64,000 nucleotides of DNA. It comes from Astropecten irregularis (lineage: Eukaryota; Echinodermata; Asteroidea; Paxillosida; Astropectinidae). The stretch lies in contig OZ020254.1 of NCBI GenBank assembly GCA_963971285.1, forward strand, positions 4,712,001 to 4,776,000, read 5' to 3'. A program made the translations under genes and the position numbers. Every line of letters begins with the position of its first letter. The first letter of the stretch is position 1. This document shows, in pieces, positions 46,701 to 59,391 of this stretch. Below the pieces are notes generated by a model, which was not told where the DNA came from, did not search any database, and worked only from the letters and a program-made list of their open reading frames with translations.

Positions 46701-48162
46701 GGGTAATTGAGCAAAACCATTCTTTATGTTTTATAAGAGAAATTGTATTTGTTTCCTGCACATGCACATTAGACCAGACCAAGTGTGAGTAAATCTGTGA
46801 CCTTTCCTAATCAGGGGCGGATCCAGGGGACGTGGGGTCGTGTTCACTTTGTTCAATGGTTTTAAAATAAAAAGTGTCGGTCAGTTAATTCCCTTGTGGT
46901 TATTTGGTCTTTTTTTGATGATTAAATTTATTACTGCTTAAGATGTAAACTGAAATATTTGGTTACTTTTAAGGCTTCATATTTTAACGTTTAATTGTTT
47001 TTGAATAATTATGTAAATCAAACCACAATTCGACATCATTCGTGGTCGCGAGAGTTTGTTAATAAAAGAAATGAAATTAAATGTAACTTCACAAGCCCAT
47101 TCGCAAGCCTAATAATTATTTCCCATTTGCTATCATACCGCCCTCTGTCGTTCTAACAGAATACAAGAAATCTTCCACGAGCTAAGGAGTCACATTTTCC
47201 GATATCTTGAATGTTATTTTCTTTACTTGCTTTATTTTCTTCATCGACTCTCATTCAAAGTAGCTGAAACCGCACAGATAGACTTGTGCTAGGCCTAATA
47301 AATATTGATATTTCCTCGTGGTTTAGGAAGTTCTTACTGACTTTAGCAACAAAAAACCACAATAAGGACAGGAGAGGAATATGACAGCGGACGATCAGGT
47401 AGATTGCTTTGTGGGTTTGTGTTTTAAGACAGCGTTGTTTGTAGAAAGTAAATGATCGAAGATTACCGGTAGTTACTCGTACATTACGTGTAGTGCCCTA
47501 TTTGTCGTAGACATTAACGTTAGGTGGCCAAGTTAATAACAACTTGTTCTCTCACTGCAAAGTTGTCATCTCTGTATTCCTGCGGAAGAGTAATGATGAC
47601 GAGGCCCTATTCAACGACGACTCTGTACGTACACTTGTCAATCACGGGGGTAGGGCCTTTGGCTTTGTTTTGATTGCGAGCAGTGACTCGATGTGTAGGC
47701 CTACTCTACTGTGTCTATGTTGAATTTGTGTTAACTTTGAGGCTATTTCTCTTCCTTGGTTTTACTTAGCAGATCAAGTCTTTCCATCTTTCCAAGATAG
47801 AAAATGTAGCCGTGATATGTCACTACTTGTGTAAAGTCAACCTGTACATGACTGTGTAGCATGTTGTCAACGAATAGAGCTTGTGAAACTAGACTCTTGC
47901 GCATGGACACTCTGAAGCCATGTCTGTGATCACGACACAGTCACAGCTGACCGGTATTGCAATACAGTACGCACCAAGCATTGTGATAATTATTAACCCA
48001 CTGCCCGCATTATATAAAAAAGTTGGTGAGCAAGGATGAAAGCATTTGCCACTGAATGGAGGGACTCGCCGGATGAGGTTTTGCATCACCTTAGATAGCG
48101 TTGATTCTAAGGTCTCTCTGCGTTGGTGGAGTCAGGATCAGTTCCTGCCTTGGTGAACTGCA

Positions 48163-49076
48163 ATGATGTATGCCATTGTGTGGTCATCTTTACTGCTGTT
48201 TCTCGTTGGCTCAGTCGGTGGGTTTGATCCACGACCCCGATTCCCCCAGCTGAACAGACATGGCATGCTACCAGCATTGCTAGGTAAGAGTAGGGGGCCC
48301 AGGAATGGCATGGACAGGGGGCCACAGGTGGCAATGCCACAGAAGATGGGGGCTCCGAAGAACCCCAAAGTTCCACCTCAGGGGAGAAGGACACCCCCCG
48401 AACAGCCCAGAGTCAAATACGATCATGTCCTCTCCAGAAACTCAGAAGAGACGCGCTACAAGTGGACAGAGAATCAGCGGGCGTACTTTGCGTGTCCAAA
48501 GAACAGCTTTATCGCAGAGATTTCGTACCGCTTTGATGCCTTGCAGTCGCAGCTTATCAAACCGTTTGGATGGGGGGCCAACAACGGGAACGTCTTCACG
48601 GTCAGAGATAAATTCATGAAGAACCTCTCGCCAGAGAAGTCCACAGCCTCGTTCATACGGCAACCGCGCAGTGATGGAGGAAGCATGAAAGAATCGGACG
48701 CGTATCGGAATCTTGTGAATCCTCCGATTGCACAGTCGCCACTCACAGAAACCGGTTGCGATCCTGTCCTCTTTTGCCTCGGCCACCAAGCGTGCCTCTT
48801 CAAAGTAACAGTGGACATGTGCGCTGCCGATCCCGTCCCCGGCAAGCGGAAAATGTTCTTCATCAACGTTCGATGTGCCAAAGACAGTACCATGGAAACG
48901 TACTTGTGGAGGAGGGAGGAGCCCCTTTTGCAGAAGGAAATGGACCAAGTGATGTACATGGTGCATGATGATAAGGTTTCCAACAGCTACGTAGCTCAAG
49001 TCTTACTCCATACAATGCCCGAAGAAGAGATTTTCGGTGTCGACTGCCCAAAAGCGAACCAAGCCCACAGTCAAGG
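48163..49076 (+). CDS. First coding exon of a secreted protein, possibly with a SUEL-like lectin domain (3' partial)
   Basis: ATG at 48163 is preceded by an in-frame TGA at 48154. Residues 1-20 are a signal peptide (YAIVWSSLLLFLVGSVGG). Residues 21-85 are Pro/Arg/Gly-rich. Residues 105-240 form a cysteine-containing domain: CPKNSFIAEISYRF (Cys111), CLGHQAC (Cys205, Cys211) and DPVPGKRKMFFINVRC (Cys238). The last part resembles the end of SUEL/galactose-binding lectin domains (C.G...C ... DPC.G..K.L.V.Y.C), but the domain is longer than usual. Seven cysteines in all, consistent with an extracellular protein. The frame ends in TGA at 49078, but that TGA is part of AAGG|GTGAGT, a strong donor, so the protein most likely continues (phase 2). 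No downstream exon was recognised. Confidence 0.78.
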
Positions 49077-50373
49077 GTGAGTACCTAAACTGATTCTATC
49101 TTTGCATATTTAAATTACTGTATGCGCTAGGCCCTTTCTCTATTAAAAGGTCTGCGATGAATTCATGACACAAAGCTTCCATTGGAAAGAAGTTCCACTG
49201 CCCATTTACTTTGGCTTAGCGGCGATGGCTTTTTGTTGAAACATTCTTGCTTTTTCTTCGTCTATTGAAAGAACTTTTCAAACTGATAAGAAATTTCATC
49301 CACTGATCATTTGCCCGTAACTGATCCCTTTAATACTGTATTTATAAAAACTGTAGGCTAATTGTGTTTATAGTGTACAGTATAACACTTTTTTCACACA
49401 TTTTCACTAAATATTTTGTGTTACAATGCAACTGGTTCAGTGTATTTCTACCTCCTTGGTAACACACAGGTCATTTCAAATTAGCCTAAAGACACATAAA
49501 AACACGACAAATTGTTGTTGAGGTTGAACAATTCGGGGGAAATAAATTGTGTCAAGCTCAGTAGGCCTACTCAGTGTATCATACTATTACATCAAAAAGC
49601 TTTTATCACTTCAAATAAATTTGTCATTCTTAGCAAACCATTATTTGTTCATTACTTCAAAGCCTGCTTCACAAACTGTTCATTGAGCTGTCTCTAAAGT
49701 GATTGAATGAACTGAAATACTCTCATCATTTTCCATCAATTTTTTTTTGCAGCTTTGAAAAAAAAAGTAAATAATTTACTGAAATTGAATTCGATATTCT
49801 GGTGGTCGGCAGCACGTCACACTAATGTCACTTATTGTGTAATGGAACTTTACTCCAGCGCATTGTGCTACGCGTGCTTGTTTTCACTCAAAGCCACATT
49901 GTCAGGCATTGTTCAGTGAACAAAAAGGCAGGATATTCGACGGAGATAATAATTTTGAAATGCTAATAAATCTAAAAGTCTTCCATTAATAAATTAACCG
50001 TGAAGTTCACAGTGAATTTTTTTATTTATTAATTCATTTAATTTGTTATGAGTGATTAGAACATGACATGTCAAGAATTTTTAAAACTGGTCATGGTATA
50101 ATCAGGATTCTAGCCAGACCAATTTTAGTGGTGGGCTCTAGATATAGAGTTGAGCCGCGGTGAGAAAAATGCAGTCCGCAACATGATCAAGGTCCAAGGC
50201 CAACATTTTCACTGTTCCGACGGCAGAGCCATTTAATGGTATACAAATAATGAATGTTTATGAGTGGAATGGTAAAAATAATTTCATGAGGTGACAGAAT
50301 GGAACAGTCCATCTGTCACCGAATGAAATTATTTTTTCCATTCTACGAATGTGAAACATTCATTATTTGTTTT

Positions 50374-50731
50374 ATATAACATCTAAGTAGATCTTTGTCA
50401 TTTGATTTTGATTGGAGGATAACATTTTAAGAGCTAGCGAGAAAAACAAGCTTAAAATCTTGGCAAACTATGCTTTTATTACAGTAACGCGCGTTGCGCG
50501 TGCGCGCCAACGCACGCGGTGACAAATAAATGGAACGCCGCTTGACCAATCACGTATTAGAGTCCCTTGCGTGCAATGGTACAAATCGGATGGCACCAAA
50601 AATGCACGGTGGATGGTACAAATTTCAACGGTTGTGACGTAAGCCATGAATTGGTGTATTTATCAAATATCACGTGACATACAATCTTCCAATCAAATGA
50701 CAAGAATCTACTAAGGTGTTATATAATATAT
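50374..50731. mobile_element. Inverted-repeat element with CpG-rich interior
   Basis: Ends TATATAACATCTAAGTAGATC and GAATCTACTAAGGTGTTATATA, with inner TTGTCATTTGATT / AATCAAATGACAA. The interior holds a GCGC-rich stretch (CGCGCGTTGCGCGTGCGCGC) near 50490. Confidence 0.75.
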
Positions 50732-51399
50732 TAAAAGCTACATTTTAAGGACTGATATTCAATGAATTTTAGGTGTATAACAGAAAAGAGTGAACTTTTA
50801 TTCTGGAATGTGATCAAAATTCACGATATTGGCAATACTTTTATTCACTTGCGGAAATTTGTGCTGGGCGGCAGAGTTTATTTCAGACCTACATTGCGGG
50901 CGCAAATTTCCAGTGCCAGGCTGGCCCGCCCAGCGCCGCCCATCGTGGCGAGAACCCTGGGTATAATGTTGATTGCAGGGATGTGAGACGTCCAATTTTA
51001 ATCTACACGTGTAATTTACGATGTTTTGGGTTGTTTGTACACAGGTCTGCTCTTTCCAAATTTAAGAAACAGTTTTTCCTTGACCTGTTTTCACTCACAT
51101 CCCAGGTATTAGATTGTGTCTGATTGAATAATTCCACAAACCTAGAGTGTTAGGCCTACAGTCAGTGTACTTCCGACAGTTTTTCTGCTACACATCAACA
51201 GACATCAAGTCAGAGTCCTGTTTATTTTCATTCACCCTATTGACCCACTCTTCTGCTTGTCCCTGGCCTAATAATTGTCTAACGATAAATTACAGTATTC
51301 AATCTGAGAATTTATAAAGGCTCATCAAAGTACAAATTACCCTGGTAATAACAATCACTGTGGGAAAAGGTTACGCCTTTTAACAGAATTAGGGATGTT

Positions 51400-51650
51400 A
51401 AAATAAAGGAGGGCCTGATGCATTTCGACCCTAGCAGGATCTTTCTGAAAGGCGAAATGACAAGATGACAAAGTAAATGGATGAGAGGATCATATTCTTG
51501 TCCTCTTGTCATTTAGCCTTTGAGAAAGATCCTGTTATATAGGATTAAAACACGTCAGACCCTACTGACATGTAGAACTTCCAAGCAATATATATAAATT
51601 TCAGGTAATTTTTGGGCTGATGTCAGAGTAGTTTGCAGCCATTTATTATT
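51400..51650. repeat. 'GATCCTAGCAGGATC' family copy
   Basis: Contains CGACCCTAGCAGGATCTTTC and the inverse side GAGAAAGATCCTG, followed by the associated GGCTGATG...AGTTTGCAGC...TTTATTA tail also present near 34205 and 63890. Confidence 0.65.
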
Positions 51651-51829
51651 TTTTATTGAGAATTAAAAAAATTTAAATTCTGTTTCAAGATTTGGTTTGA
51701 GGTGTGCACACTTTATGGTGGTGTGTACTATCATATACGGGTATGTGCACACATGTGTAGGCATATATGTCTGTCTCCACAGTTGAGTAACCAGGCCTCT
51801 ATGCACATGATGTGTGTGTGTGTGTATAA

Positions 51830-52610
51830 AGGCCTTTTCACACTACGAAAAATCTCCGGGTTGTACACGGGTCCGACACGTGTAGAAATGACTGACCTTT
51901 TCACACTGCAAGATTTCAACACGGCGTCGACCCGTGTAGAGCGCTCGACACGTGTTGAAACCAACCCTGCTCGGGAGGTGGGTTGAGAACTCTCGACCCG
52001 TGTTTAGAAGTCCGACACGTGTTGAAACCTGTAGTGTGAACGTCTGTGGGTTGAGTTCGATCCGTGTAACCATGGCGATACAGCCGATAGCACATTATTT
52101 TATGTGGCAGTACTGTAGTAGCATCAAAGATAGAGCGTCGCGGAGCTCATCTTTGGTATTAATGGTTTGCATGCAACGAACATAATAATAAGTAACTTTT
52201 GACCGGCCTGCTGCAAGCAATCCTTGTCAAAAAAATCCGCAGGATTTTTTTTTTGTTCATTTCAATATTATATCTCAGGCTTGCTAGACTCGGAATACAT
52301 GAACAACACGAACATCGTCTGAAAATTACCGGGCGCCGCCATATTGGCGAATGAAGGCCCGATGCGCCGCAATACAGTATGGGGAATGTTCTTTTTGTAT
52401 CCGTGTTGAAAGTGTGATCCTGTGTGTAGTGTGAAACGATCGCGCAATACACGGGTCGAACCTTTACACGTGTCGAGCAGATATCGGTGTTGCGCTGAGT
52501 AGTGTGAAAACGGAACGAAAGTGACCCGTGTTGAAATGTTAAGATTTCAACACGGATCCGACCCGTGTAGATTTCAACACGGGTCGGACGTTCATAGTGT
52601 GAAAAGGCCT
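51830..52610. mobile_element. Harbinger-like non-autonomous element, 781 bp, TAA TSD
   Basis: Ends AGGCCTTTTCACACTA and TAGTGTGAAAAGGCCT, flanked by TAA (51827-51829, 52611-52613), as in PIF/Harbinger elements. The interior has many copies of ACACGTGT and GACCCGTGT units in both orientations. No transposase gene. Confidence 0.83.
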
Positions 52611-52688
52611 TAAGTAGGTCTATACATGTATACATACACTGTACATGTACATGTGCACATAAACCACATGTGTACGTACATGTGCATA

Positions 52689-53108
52689 TGGGCAATTCCA
52701 GCGTAACGGACATGACAATTACACAGTTTTTGCCTTATTCAGAGGATCATAAAGTAGGATTGGCAGTTTGCAAACAATTTTAATTAGGCTTATCAGACAC
52801 ATTTAACTATCAGTGACATATGTAGTAAATTTTATGTAATTTCATTGAACAGTTGTAGAGAAAATGCACTTCTTGTGACCGTAACGGACATGACACTAAG
52901 TTGTCATGTCCGTTACGGTCACAAGAAGTGCATTTTCTCTACAACTGTTCAATGAAATTACATAAAATTTACTACATATGTCACTGATACTTAAATGTGT
53001 CTGATAAGCCTAATTAAAATTGTTTGCAAACTGCCAATCCTACTTTATGATCCTCTGAATAAGGCAAAAACTGTGTAATTGTCATGTCCGTTACGCTGGA
53101 ATTGCCCA
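52689..53108. mobile_element. 420-bp near-perfect palindrome, TA-flanked
   Basis: Arms 52689-52895 and 52902-53108 (207 bp each) are inverses with one mismatch seen (in TTTAACTATC / GATACTTAAA); the spacer is 6 bases. TA lies at both edges. GTAACGGACATGACA occurs at both ends of each arm. Non-coding; probably a young Tc1/mariner-like or foldback element. Confidence 0.9.
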
Positions 53109-53779
53109 TATATGTACATAAAATGTACGTCATTTATTGTAAAATTATTTATAAGCTACATTTAAGATCTCGTTTGGGGTACATGTACTTTAAATATTTA
53201 ATGTAGCCTAGTGTACTCATGTGTACTATACATATATGTAGCCTACACGTACATGTACAATATGTTTCACTGGCACTGTTACCATCTCTGATATTCATTT
53301 TTTACTAATTAATTATAACATTAATCTTTTCTTTTTTTCCCAAATTATCTTGTATATTGTGCCGGATGGAAGCATCAATCTCTGTTGTAATGTAATTGGA
53401 AATTCTGACCACAATCAAATAGATACCCTGTGCAAGTACAGTACGTACATTCAGAGCTCACAATTAATAAAAAATTCAAAATTGACTTAAATTTTTTCAT
53501 TTGATTGTTAATTCTACCACACTGCACATGGAGGATTGTGCTTGTAAGTTACAATGTAATAAGGCTGTCCGCGCTTGCCTAAAGCATGTTTTTGTCTTGG
53601 GTTTTTTGTTAGAAGCAATTTTTGAAAATAATTTGTTAGGGGTGGGGAACGTCCAGGTTTAGATTGGGGGAAAGTCAGAACGAGTGTTTTGTACAGTACA
53701 TGTGTACATGAGACTGTGAACGTGGCAAGATTGTAGTCTAAACCAGTGAGTCCATTCTATTTTAAACCTAAGTAAAGTA

Positions 53780-53960
53780 CAGAGGAACGCCACTATAACG
53801 AACACGCTGGGATGCACAGAAATTGTTCATTATGGTGGTCGTTCGTTAAATAGTAAACAAATGTTTAGCATGCCTACTGTACATTAAAAAATTGGGAGCC
53901 AAGGATGATGTTCGGTGTAGTCAAATGTTCAGCATAGTGGTGTTCGTACACGTACAGTGT
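53780..53960. mobile_element. Tc1/mariner-like miniature element, right end decayed
   Basis: Starts CAGAGGAACGCCACTATAACG after TA and shares AATTGGGAGCCAAGGATGATG with the 32050 and 12085 copies. The right inverted end is disrupted by GTACACGTAC sequence. Confidence 0.72.
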
Positions 53961-55979
53961 ACATGGTGTACAGTGTAAAATTTATGTACATGTATGTATG
54001 CACCGAGCTGAAGAAATGAATGGGAAAATTTCTCCCAAGTAGTTCTTACATGTACATGGGCCTGTATTTCTTCCCTGTGTGATGTGTATACCTCAGGAGT
54101 GTTGTTTCAAGTGTGTGGCCTCCACTAAAGTTTATACAATGTCACTTGACAAGGTAACATGGCTGTAATGTGTGTATCTTGGGTCACAAATAACACTTTC
54201 CCTGTAGGTTTAGTGCACAGCCTGGTCAGACCAGAATGACTCATACATGTACTGAAAGTGCAAAACTGACTGAAGTTATAGGGCCTACCGTAGACTGTAC
54301 TGTTACAGTATTCCAGTATGAAAAACATACGTGTACATCATGTATGAGTACTTTGCTAATTAATTTAAATTTAAACATGGAAACCTAGATCCATACATGA
54401 GTTTACTATTACAGTAAGTTTTATTTCCCCATTAATTTGATTTGCCATCAAAGTACATGTAGGCCCTAGATGTACCTAAATACAACATTGTAATTTGTAC
54501 TAAAGGAAAAATGCCCTTGACTGGTCATACACTGTCACTAGTCAGCATCCTGTCCCTGTGACAGTGCCATGCATGGGTCTTTGAACCACAGAATAACTAC
54601 AGTGTATGTATGTAATCCTAGCACCAAATGTCTATAATCAATTAGGCCCTATACCTGAACAATACAAGTAATATGCAATTATATACAGTACCTTATTGAA
54701 TTACAGTAGGCCTACATACTGTACCAGTAAGGCTGACGTGACAAGTGAATTGTACTACGATAGGCTCCTTATTTCTTGTTGTCCATGAAATACCAGGCAC
54801 TGATTACAATTAGGCCTATTCAGAATCAATTACAACATTGAAGCACCTGTATTGCTGTAATTCTTTCAATCAAATAGGCTACATGTAGGCATCCATGTTA
54901 AATTGCTCAACAGATGAGAAAGTTCTGCAATTAGCTGAGCAACTTTTTAATGTAACCTACCGGTCCGGTACATGAATTTGTAATTTGTTGAGTAAAGCAT
55001 ACTCTGCATATGTACCGGTGTATGTACAGGTGTACATTGGTGTACATACTCTACATGTACATCAGTGAAGTTTTTTGCCTCATAAGGGATAAAATTTAGG
55101 CCCTATATGTGGATCTTGCGGTAGAAAGCCAAATAAGGCTATGAATTGTTGTCTCCTTTCAAAGTAATCATGTAGGTTTGCTAATGCTACATGTTACAGA
55201 TGTGATTCTACTGTGGCACATACCACGTATAGTGTACGTGCATGCATGATGATTTCTCCAGTGCATCACGTTTAAAAAACAAAATGGAAACCATCTTGTT
55301 TGTCATCAAAGTCAATGTGATTAAAATCATAAATGTACATTGCTGAATGAGACCCCCCCCCCCCCCTTCGATACAGATGATATTCCACTTTGCCATCCGT
55401 TTTCCAGATCCCTGTACTAATTACATTGCATAGTACATTTGCACTACAGAATGTTGTATACAGTGCACTGATCCATGCATTCCAGTGCAGAAAAGGATGA
55501 CACTCTTTGCCCATGTACAGCCAGACACGCCAATCAATACATTTGTCACCAAGCAGAAGCAATGTCATTGATTACCTCACGCTGTATGTTTACTGAATCC
55601 ATCCCAGGATGGTGTATTAATACATTATCCTATAGTTAGTCATTCAAGTAAGTTGGAAAGGAATATAAATAATAGATTAATGTACTATACATACACATGT
55701 TGTATAGTCAACTGCTAATGACTTGCGGACTTCAATTTAAAATTACATGTAATATTGGGCTAATAGTGAGGCTGATGTAAAGCAATCATGACATTCCACA
55801 AGGTTGGGGCACATAATGGTGTTCATGTTGTGCTTCGTAATCTTGAGTGGCTGCATACGTGTAGGCCTACACTGTACATGATGGACATGATACACTGTAC
55901 GCAAAGTACACGTAGTTGTCACTGACAATGAGATCCAGCATGTATTGTACCGGTAAACAATGTATTAATGTACATACTC

Positions 55980-56048
55980 TGCACATGATACACTATGTAC
56001 AATGTACGCAAGTTATGATGTACATGTACATGTACATGTACATGTTCA
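55980..56048. repeat. ACATGTAC palindromic microsatellite
   Basis: TACATGTACATGTACATGTACA and similar runs. The same self-complementary unit is scattered through the window (e.g. 85-125, 1360-1400, 6870-6890, 52625-52680), typical of this genome rather than a local feature. Confidence 0.8.
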
Positions 56049-57079
56049 TTGGTGTTGTACATTTGCCAACACACTCACTCGCTCTCCAAAAACAGGATGT
56101 TGAATTACTGTAACCCCCTCCCACTGACGGGATATGTAAGGGGGCGGAGTCATAGATAATTTGAATCAAATTTGAATCGGAGTCAAATACGGGTAACTAA
56201 TGTGTATTATGTACATGAGTACTACTGTACTCCCTCCTACAGGATCACTCTTACACCTCTCCACCCCACCCCTTACCCCCAGTCCCCTACCCTCACTCCA
56301 TCACCAAATCAAGCAATCCCAGATTCAAGAAGGACTGGAATGGAGTACTGGAACATGAACACACAGGCCAAACCACTGCAAAGAATTTATGAGTAAATAA
56401 ACCACTGCCATAATAAACACCTTAGGGCATACATGTGCTGTGTGCATATAATGTTTAAATGTAAATGAATGTAAATAATATTCATAAAACAGTTAATATT
56501 TTCATACAATTATTTTGTACGGGTGACATGACGGTGACATCAAGTTCTTGGTAATTTTGTTTGCAGCAATCTGAAAGCCCTTTTCATACAATAGGCCTAC
56601 ACTACTGGAGATCTTTCTAGTCTAGTGCACAATACAAATTTACAGGACATATGTGTAGGCCTGAACTTAACAAATTACAGGTCACGTATGTGTACATACC
56701 TTATGCATTCAAGAAACTCTTACATTAAATTGCTTTAAGGCCCATGATTTCAAAAATGGTGCTTTCTGCTTTGAAAATAAATATTTTTATTCATGTGCAT
56801 CTTAATATTGAGTTAGAATTGAATTTAATAGGCCCTATAACGTTACCGTGTCACACCCTGTCAAGTTACATTGTAAACATCTTCAGCCGAGCTGTTTCAA
56901 ACATCGCATCCATGCTGTGTCAGATAAGAATTTGAGATTATTTACGTTCAACACGGCTCATGTAATTGTAAGCTCAAATTTTCTCAAACAGGCATTATAA
57001 TGGTCTTTTTAATGACCGTTCTTTTACCATACCATTCTCTTAAATTTTTGTCTCCATTTTTATTAAATCCTTTAATTTA

Positions 57080-57960
57080 TGTGTCCATATTTATTTTTCA
57101 GTATGTCAAAATTGGCAATGTTAAGTCGGATTCAGTTTCTCTAGTCGCTGGAGTCCCTCAAGATTCCGTTTTGAGACCTAAGTTGTTGTTTTCTATGAAC
57201 ACACAACCACTCGGCTGTCTTATTGCTGTGCATGGTGTTACGTATCATTTTACGCAGCTCAAGATACTCAAGTTATCATACTCTTTTCCTGCAGACCAGA
57301 CAGCGTTGGGGAAATTAAAAATTGAAACTTGTATTAAAGATCTAGGCCCTATTCATTCATGGATGTATGCAAATTTTCTAATGATTTTAAAATGTGAAAA
57401 GTAAACAAAGAAAAACTCAGTCAGTTTCCCTTGTGGTTATTTCACGAATAGATTTTAAAATTTGATTGGTATGTTTTTTCAGCAAAATTTAACATCAGTT
57501 TTCCTAATTTATTTGTAGGAGACTATAGTGTCTCTGTTTCTGCTGGTGCCAGCTAGCAACCTTGGAGTCTTGTTCGATTTTCAATTGATTATATTCATGA
57601 AGAGTTATCATATGTTGTACTTAAAATGGTTACATTTGTTTCATCGGTTGAATTCGTAATTTGTTATCTCATTCTGACACAGAAAAGTTAGTTCAAGATT
57701 GCATTTGTATCATCCCGGTTAGACCAATGTAATTCCCTTCTACTTCTAGCTGGACTTCCAGCTATTCTCGAACCATTTATCCAAGTTTAAAGGTCGGCTG
57801 CTCAACTAATTATGAAAAAAAGGAAGTGTGATCCGATTGCCAGTCATATGATGGATTTGCACTGGTTGCCAGTTCTGCAAAGAATTGAATTCAAATTATT
57901 GTTTTTAACAGGTATAGGCCCAAGGTAATGCCCCATCTTATTTGAAACAGCTTGCTTATT
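57080..57960 (+). pseudogene. Decayed non-LTR retrotransposon, reverse transcriptase fragment
   Basis: Plus-strand frames show remnants of the reverse-transcriptase 3' half: SLVAGVPQDSVLRPKLLFS (from GVPQGSVLGP), then NLGVLFD, FVSSRLDQCNSLL.AGLP and LHWLPVLQRIEFK. Frameshifts and an in-frame TAA (CAAGTTTAAAGG) break it. The YADD catalytic block is degraded. CR1/jockey-type affiliation is likely but not certain. Confidence 0.82.
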
Positions 57961-59034
57961 GGCATATATTCTGAAGCTCAATATCTTAGGTCTAGGAATG
58001 CTAAATGAAGTTGTTGTTCTAGTAGATGTCAGAAATAAACGTCATTTCACTGATCATGCATTTGATGTGTATTTTTTTTTCTGGGTGGAATATTTCCACC
58101 TTTAATACTGTGGTCTTTGTATACAGCATACTGTACATTGTGTGTGCATTTTCAATCAACTGTTGAACTTGACCTGGTTGCTTTTTTCCCTCATAAAAGA
58201 TCTTTAACCATCTTTGCAGAACTTTTGTACAACTTCAGACTCAGTCTGATGTCAAAATTTACTGGCTTTCATTCAAATTCGAACAAACAAGCAAGTACAG
58301 GCAGTTTATTCTGGACAGACCGTTTCCTGGGTCAGGTCATGGCCCTGTTTCCGACCACTGCACCATATTGGTGAAAGGATGCTGTCACTACAAGGGAGCA
58401 CAAACTCAGCACAGTGTAGGGAAGTCGAAATATTTCCTTATGCGTCCTGTTAAAACTCAAACAAGCTGAAAACTATTATGTACATGTAGGTCTAGAGCCA
58501 AATGGTTTCTGCTACTGAAACGGAAAAACATGAAAGAATTATAAACAGGACTGCCCATTAGAAAGAAAAAGAAACGAAATCCAGGTTTGGAAGCAGTTAT
58601 TGAAAAATATTGTTACTTTAAGTACACCTACAGCGTTGCAAGAAAAATATTTCTTCAAGTTTCAGCCTGCACTGGTCACTTTTCCTTTACCTGGTGAACT
58701 CTTCTGACCCTTGTGCACAATGCAGCTAGCAAGGTGAAACGGATTTGTCAACACTCTCCTAATGGTTGGAATAGAATGTAGGATTGTTTTAGTTTGGTTA
58801 AATTTACCAATCAATTTAATTGTACAGTAGATAGTAAGGAGCACATCAATCAGTATTTCAGTTACTATATTTCAGTCAAATGTTTCAGTGAAAATATTGA
58901 TACACTACTGTACAGTGTTTAATAATAAACAATTTTGTACTCAAATTTATACGTGTACAGTATTTCTTTTTCTTCTCACTTATCCAGCACTTATACCAAC
59001 CAAATGATTTCCACTTGACTTTTAGAGGTAACAT

Positions 59035-59391
59035 TATACTTTGGTACTTGGTAGCATACTGTAACAAAACACCTATATTCCTATAACTTACTGGGTATTA
59101 AGATAGTGATGGTAGAAACATGCCTTTAAAATTGTTCGGCCTGAATTAATGTATTTATCCTGAAAAGGGTAAAACCAATGATTAAAAACAATTTTTATCT
59201 CTTAATTCTCCAGCTAGGATACAAAATCCTGTGAAAATATGTACAGGCCTATACTAGTATACTGTGGGTATTTTCACTGTCAGAGCTGTATAGAGCCCTA
59301 GATGGGACTGGGAATTTCACAGGTGACCGTTCCTGTATCATTCTGCATTACATTGACAAAAACCAAAGTATCAAATAATCTTTAAATACTT
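59035..59391. mobile_element. TTAA-family (piggyBac-like) miniature element, diverged
   Basis: Left end AGGTAACATTATACTTTGG after TTAG, right end ACCAAAGTATCAAATAATCT before TTAA. The interior matches the 45486 copy (CGGCCTGAATTAATGTATTTATCC). Confidence 0.75.

Larger units (their letters stand above)
44043..48162. other. TMEM180 3' flank and intergenic DNA
   Basis: No supported coding exon. It contains the TTAA element at 45486, a fragment at 46531, the SINE at 46135 and AT-rich DNA. Around 47390 a short ATG segment ends in CAG|GTAGAT and could be an untranslated or tiny first exon of the next gene; evidence is weak. Confidence 0.5.

Noticed and set aside
47391..47408. Short first exon (MTADDQ) spliced to the 48163 gene
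   Set aside because: Joining to nearby acceptors before 48163 meets a TGA in frame. It could only be an untranslated exon, and evidence is too weak.
48442..48999. Long minus-strand open frames opposite the secreted-protein exon
   Set aside because: They mirror the coding exon. The plus strand has the signal peptide, an upstream in-frame stop and a good donor.
57000..57404. Intact reverse transcriptase gene
   Set aside because: Only fragments of the domain are readable, with frame changes and stops, so it is a relic.
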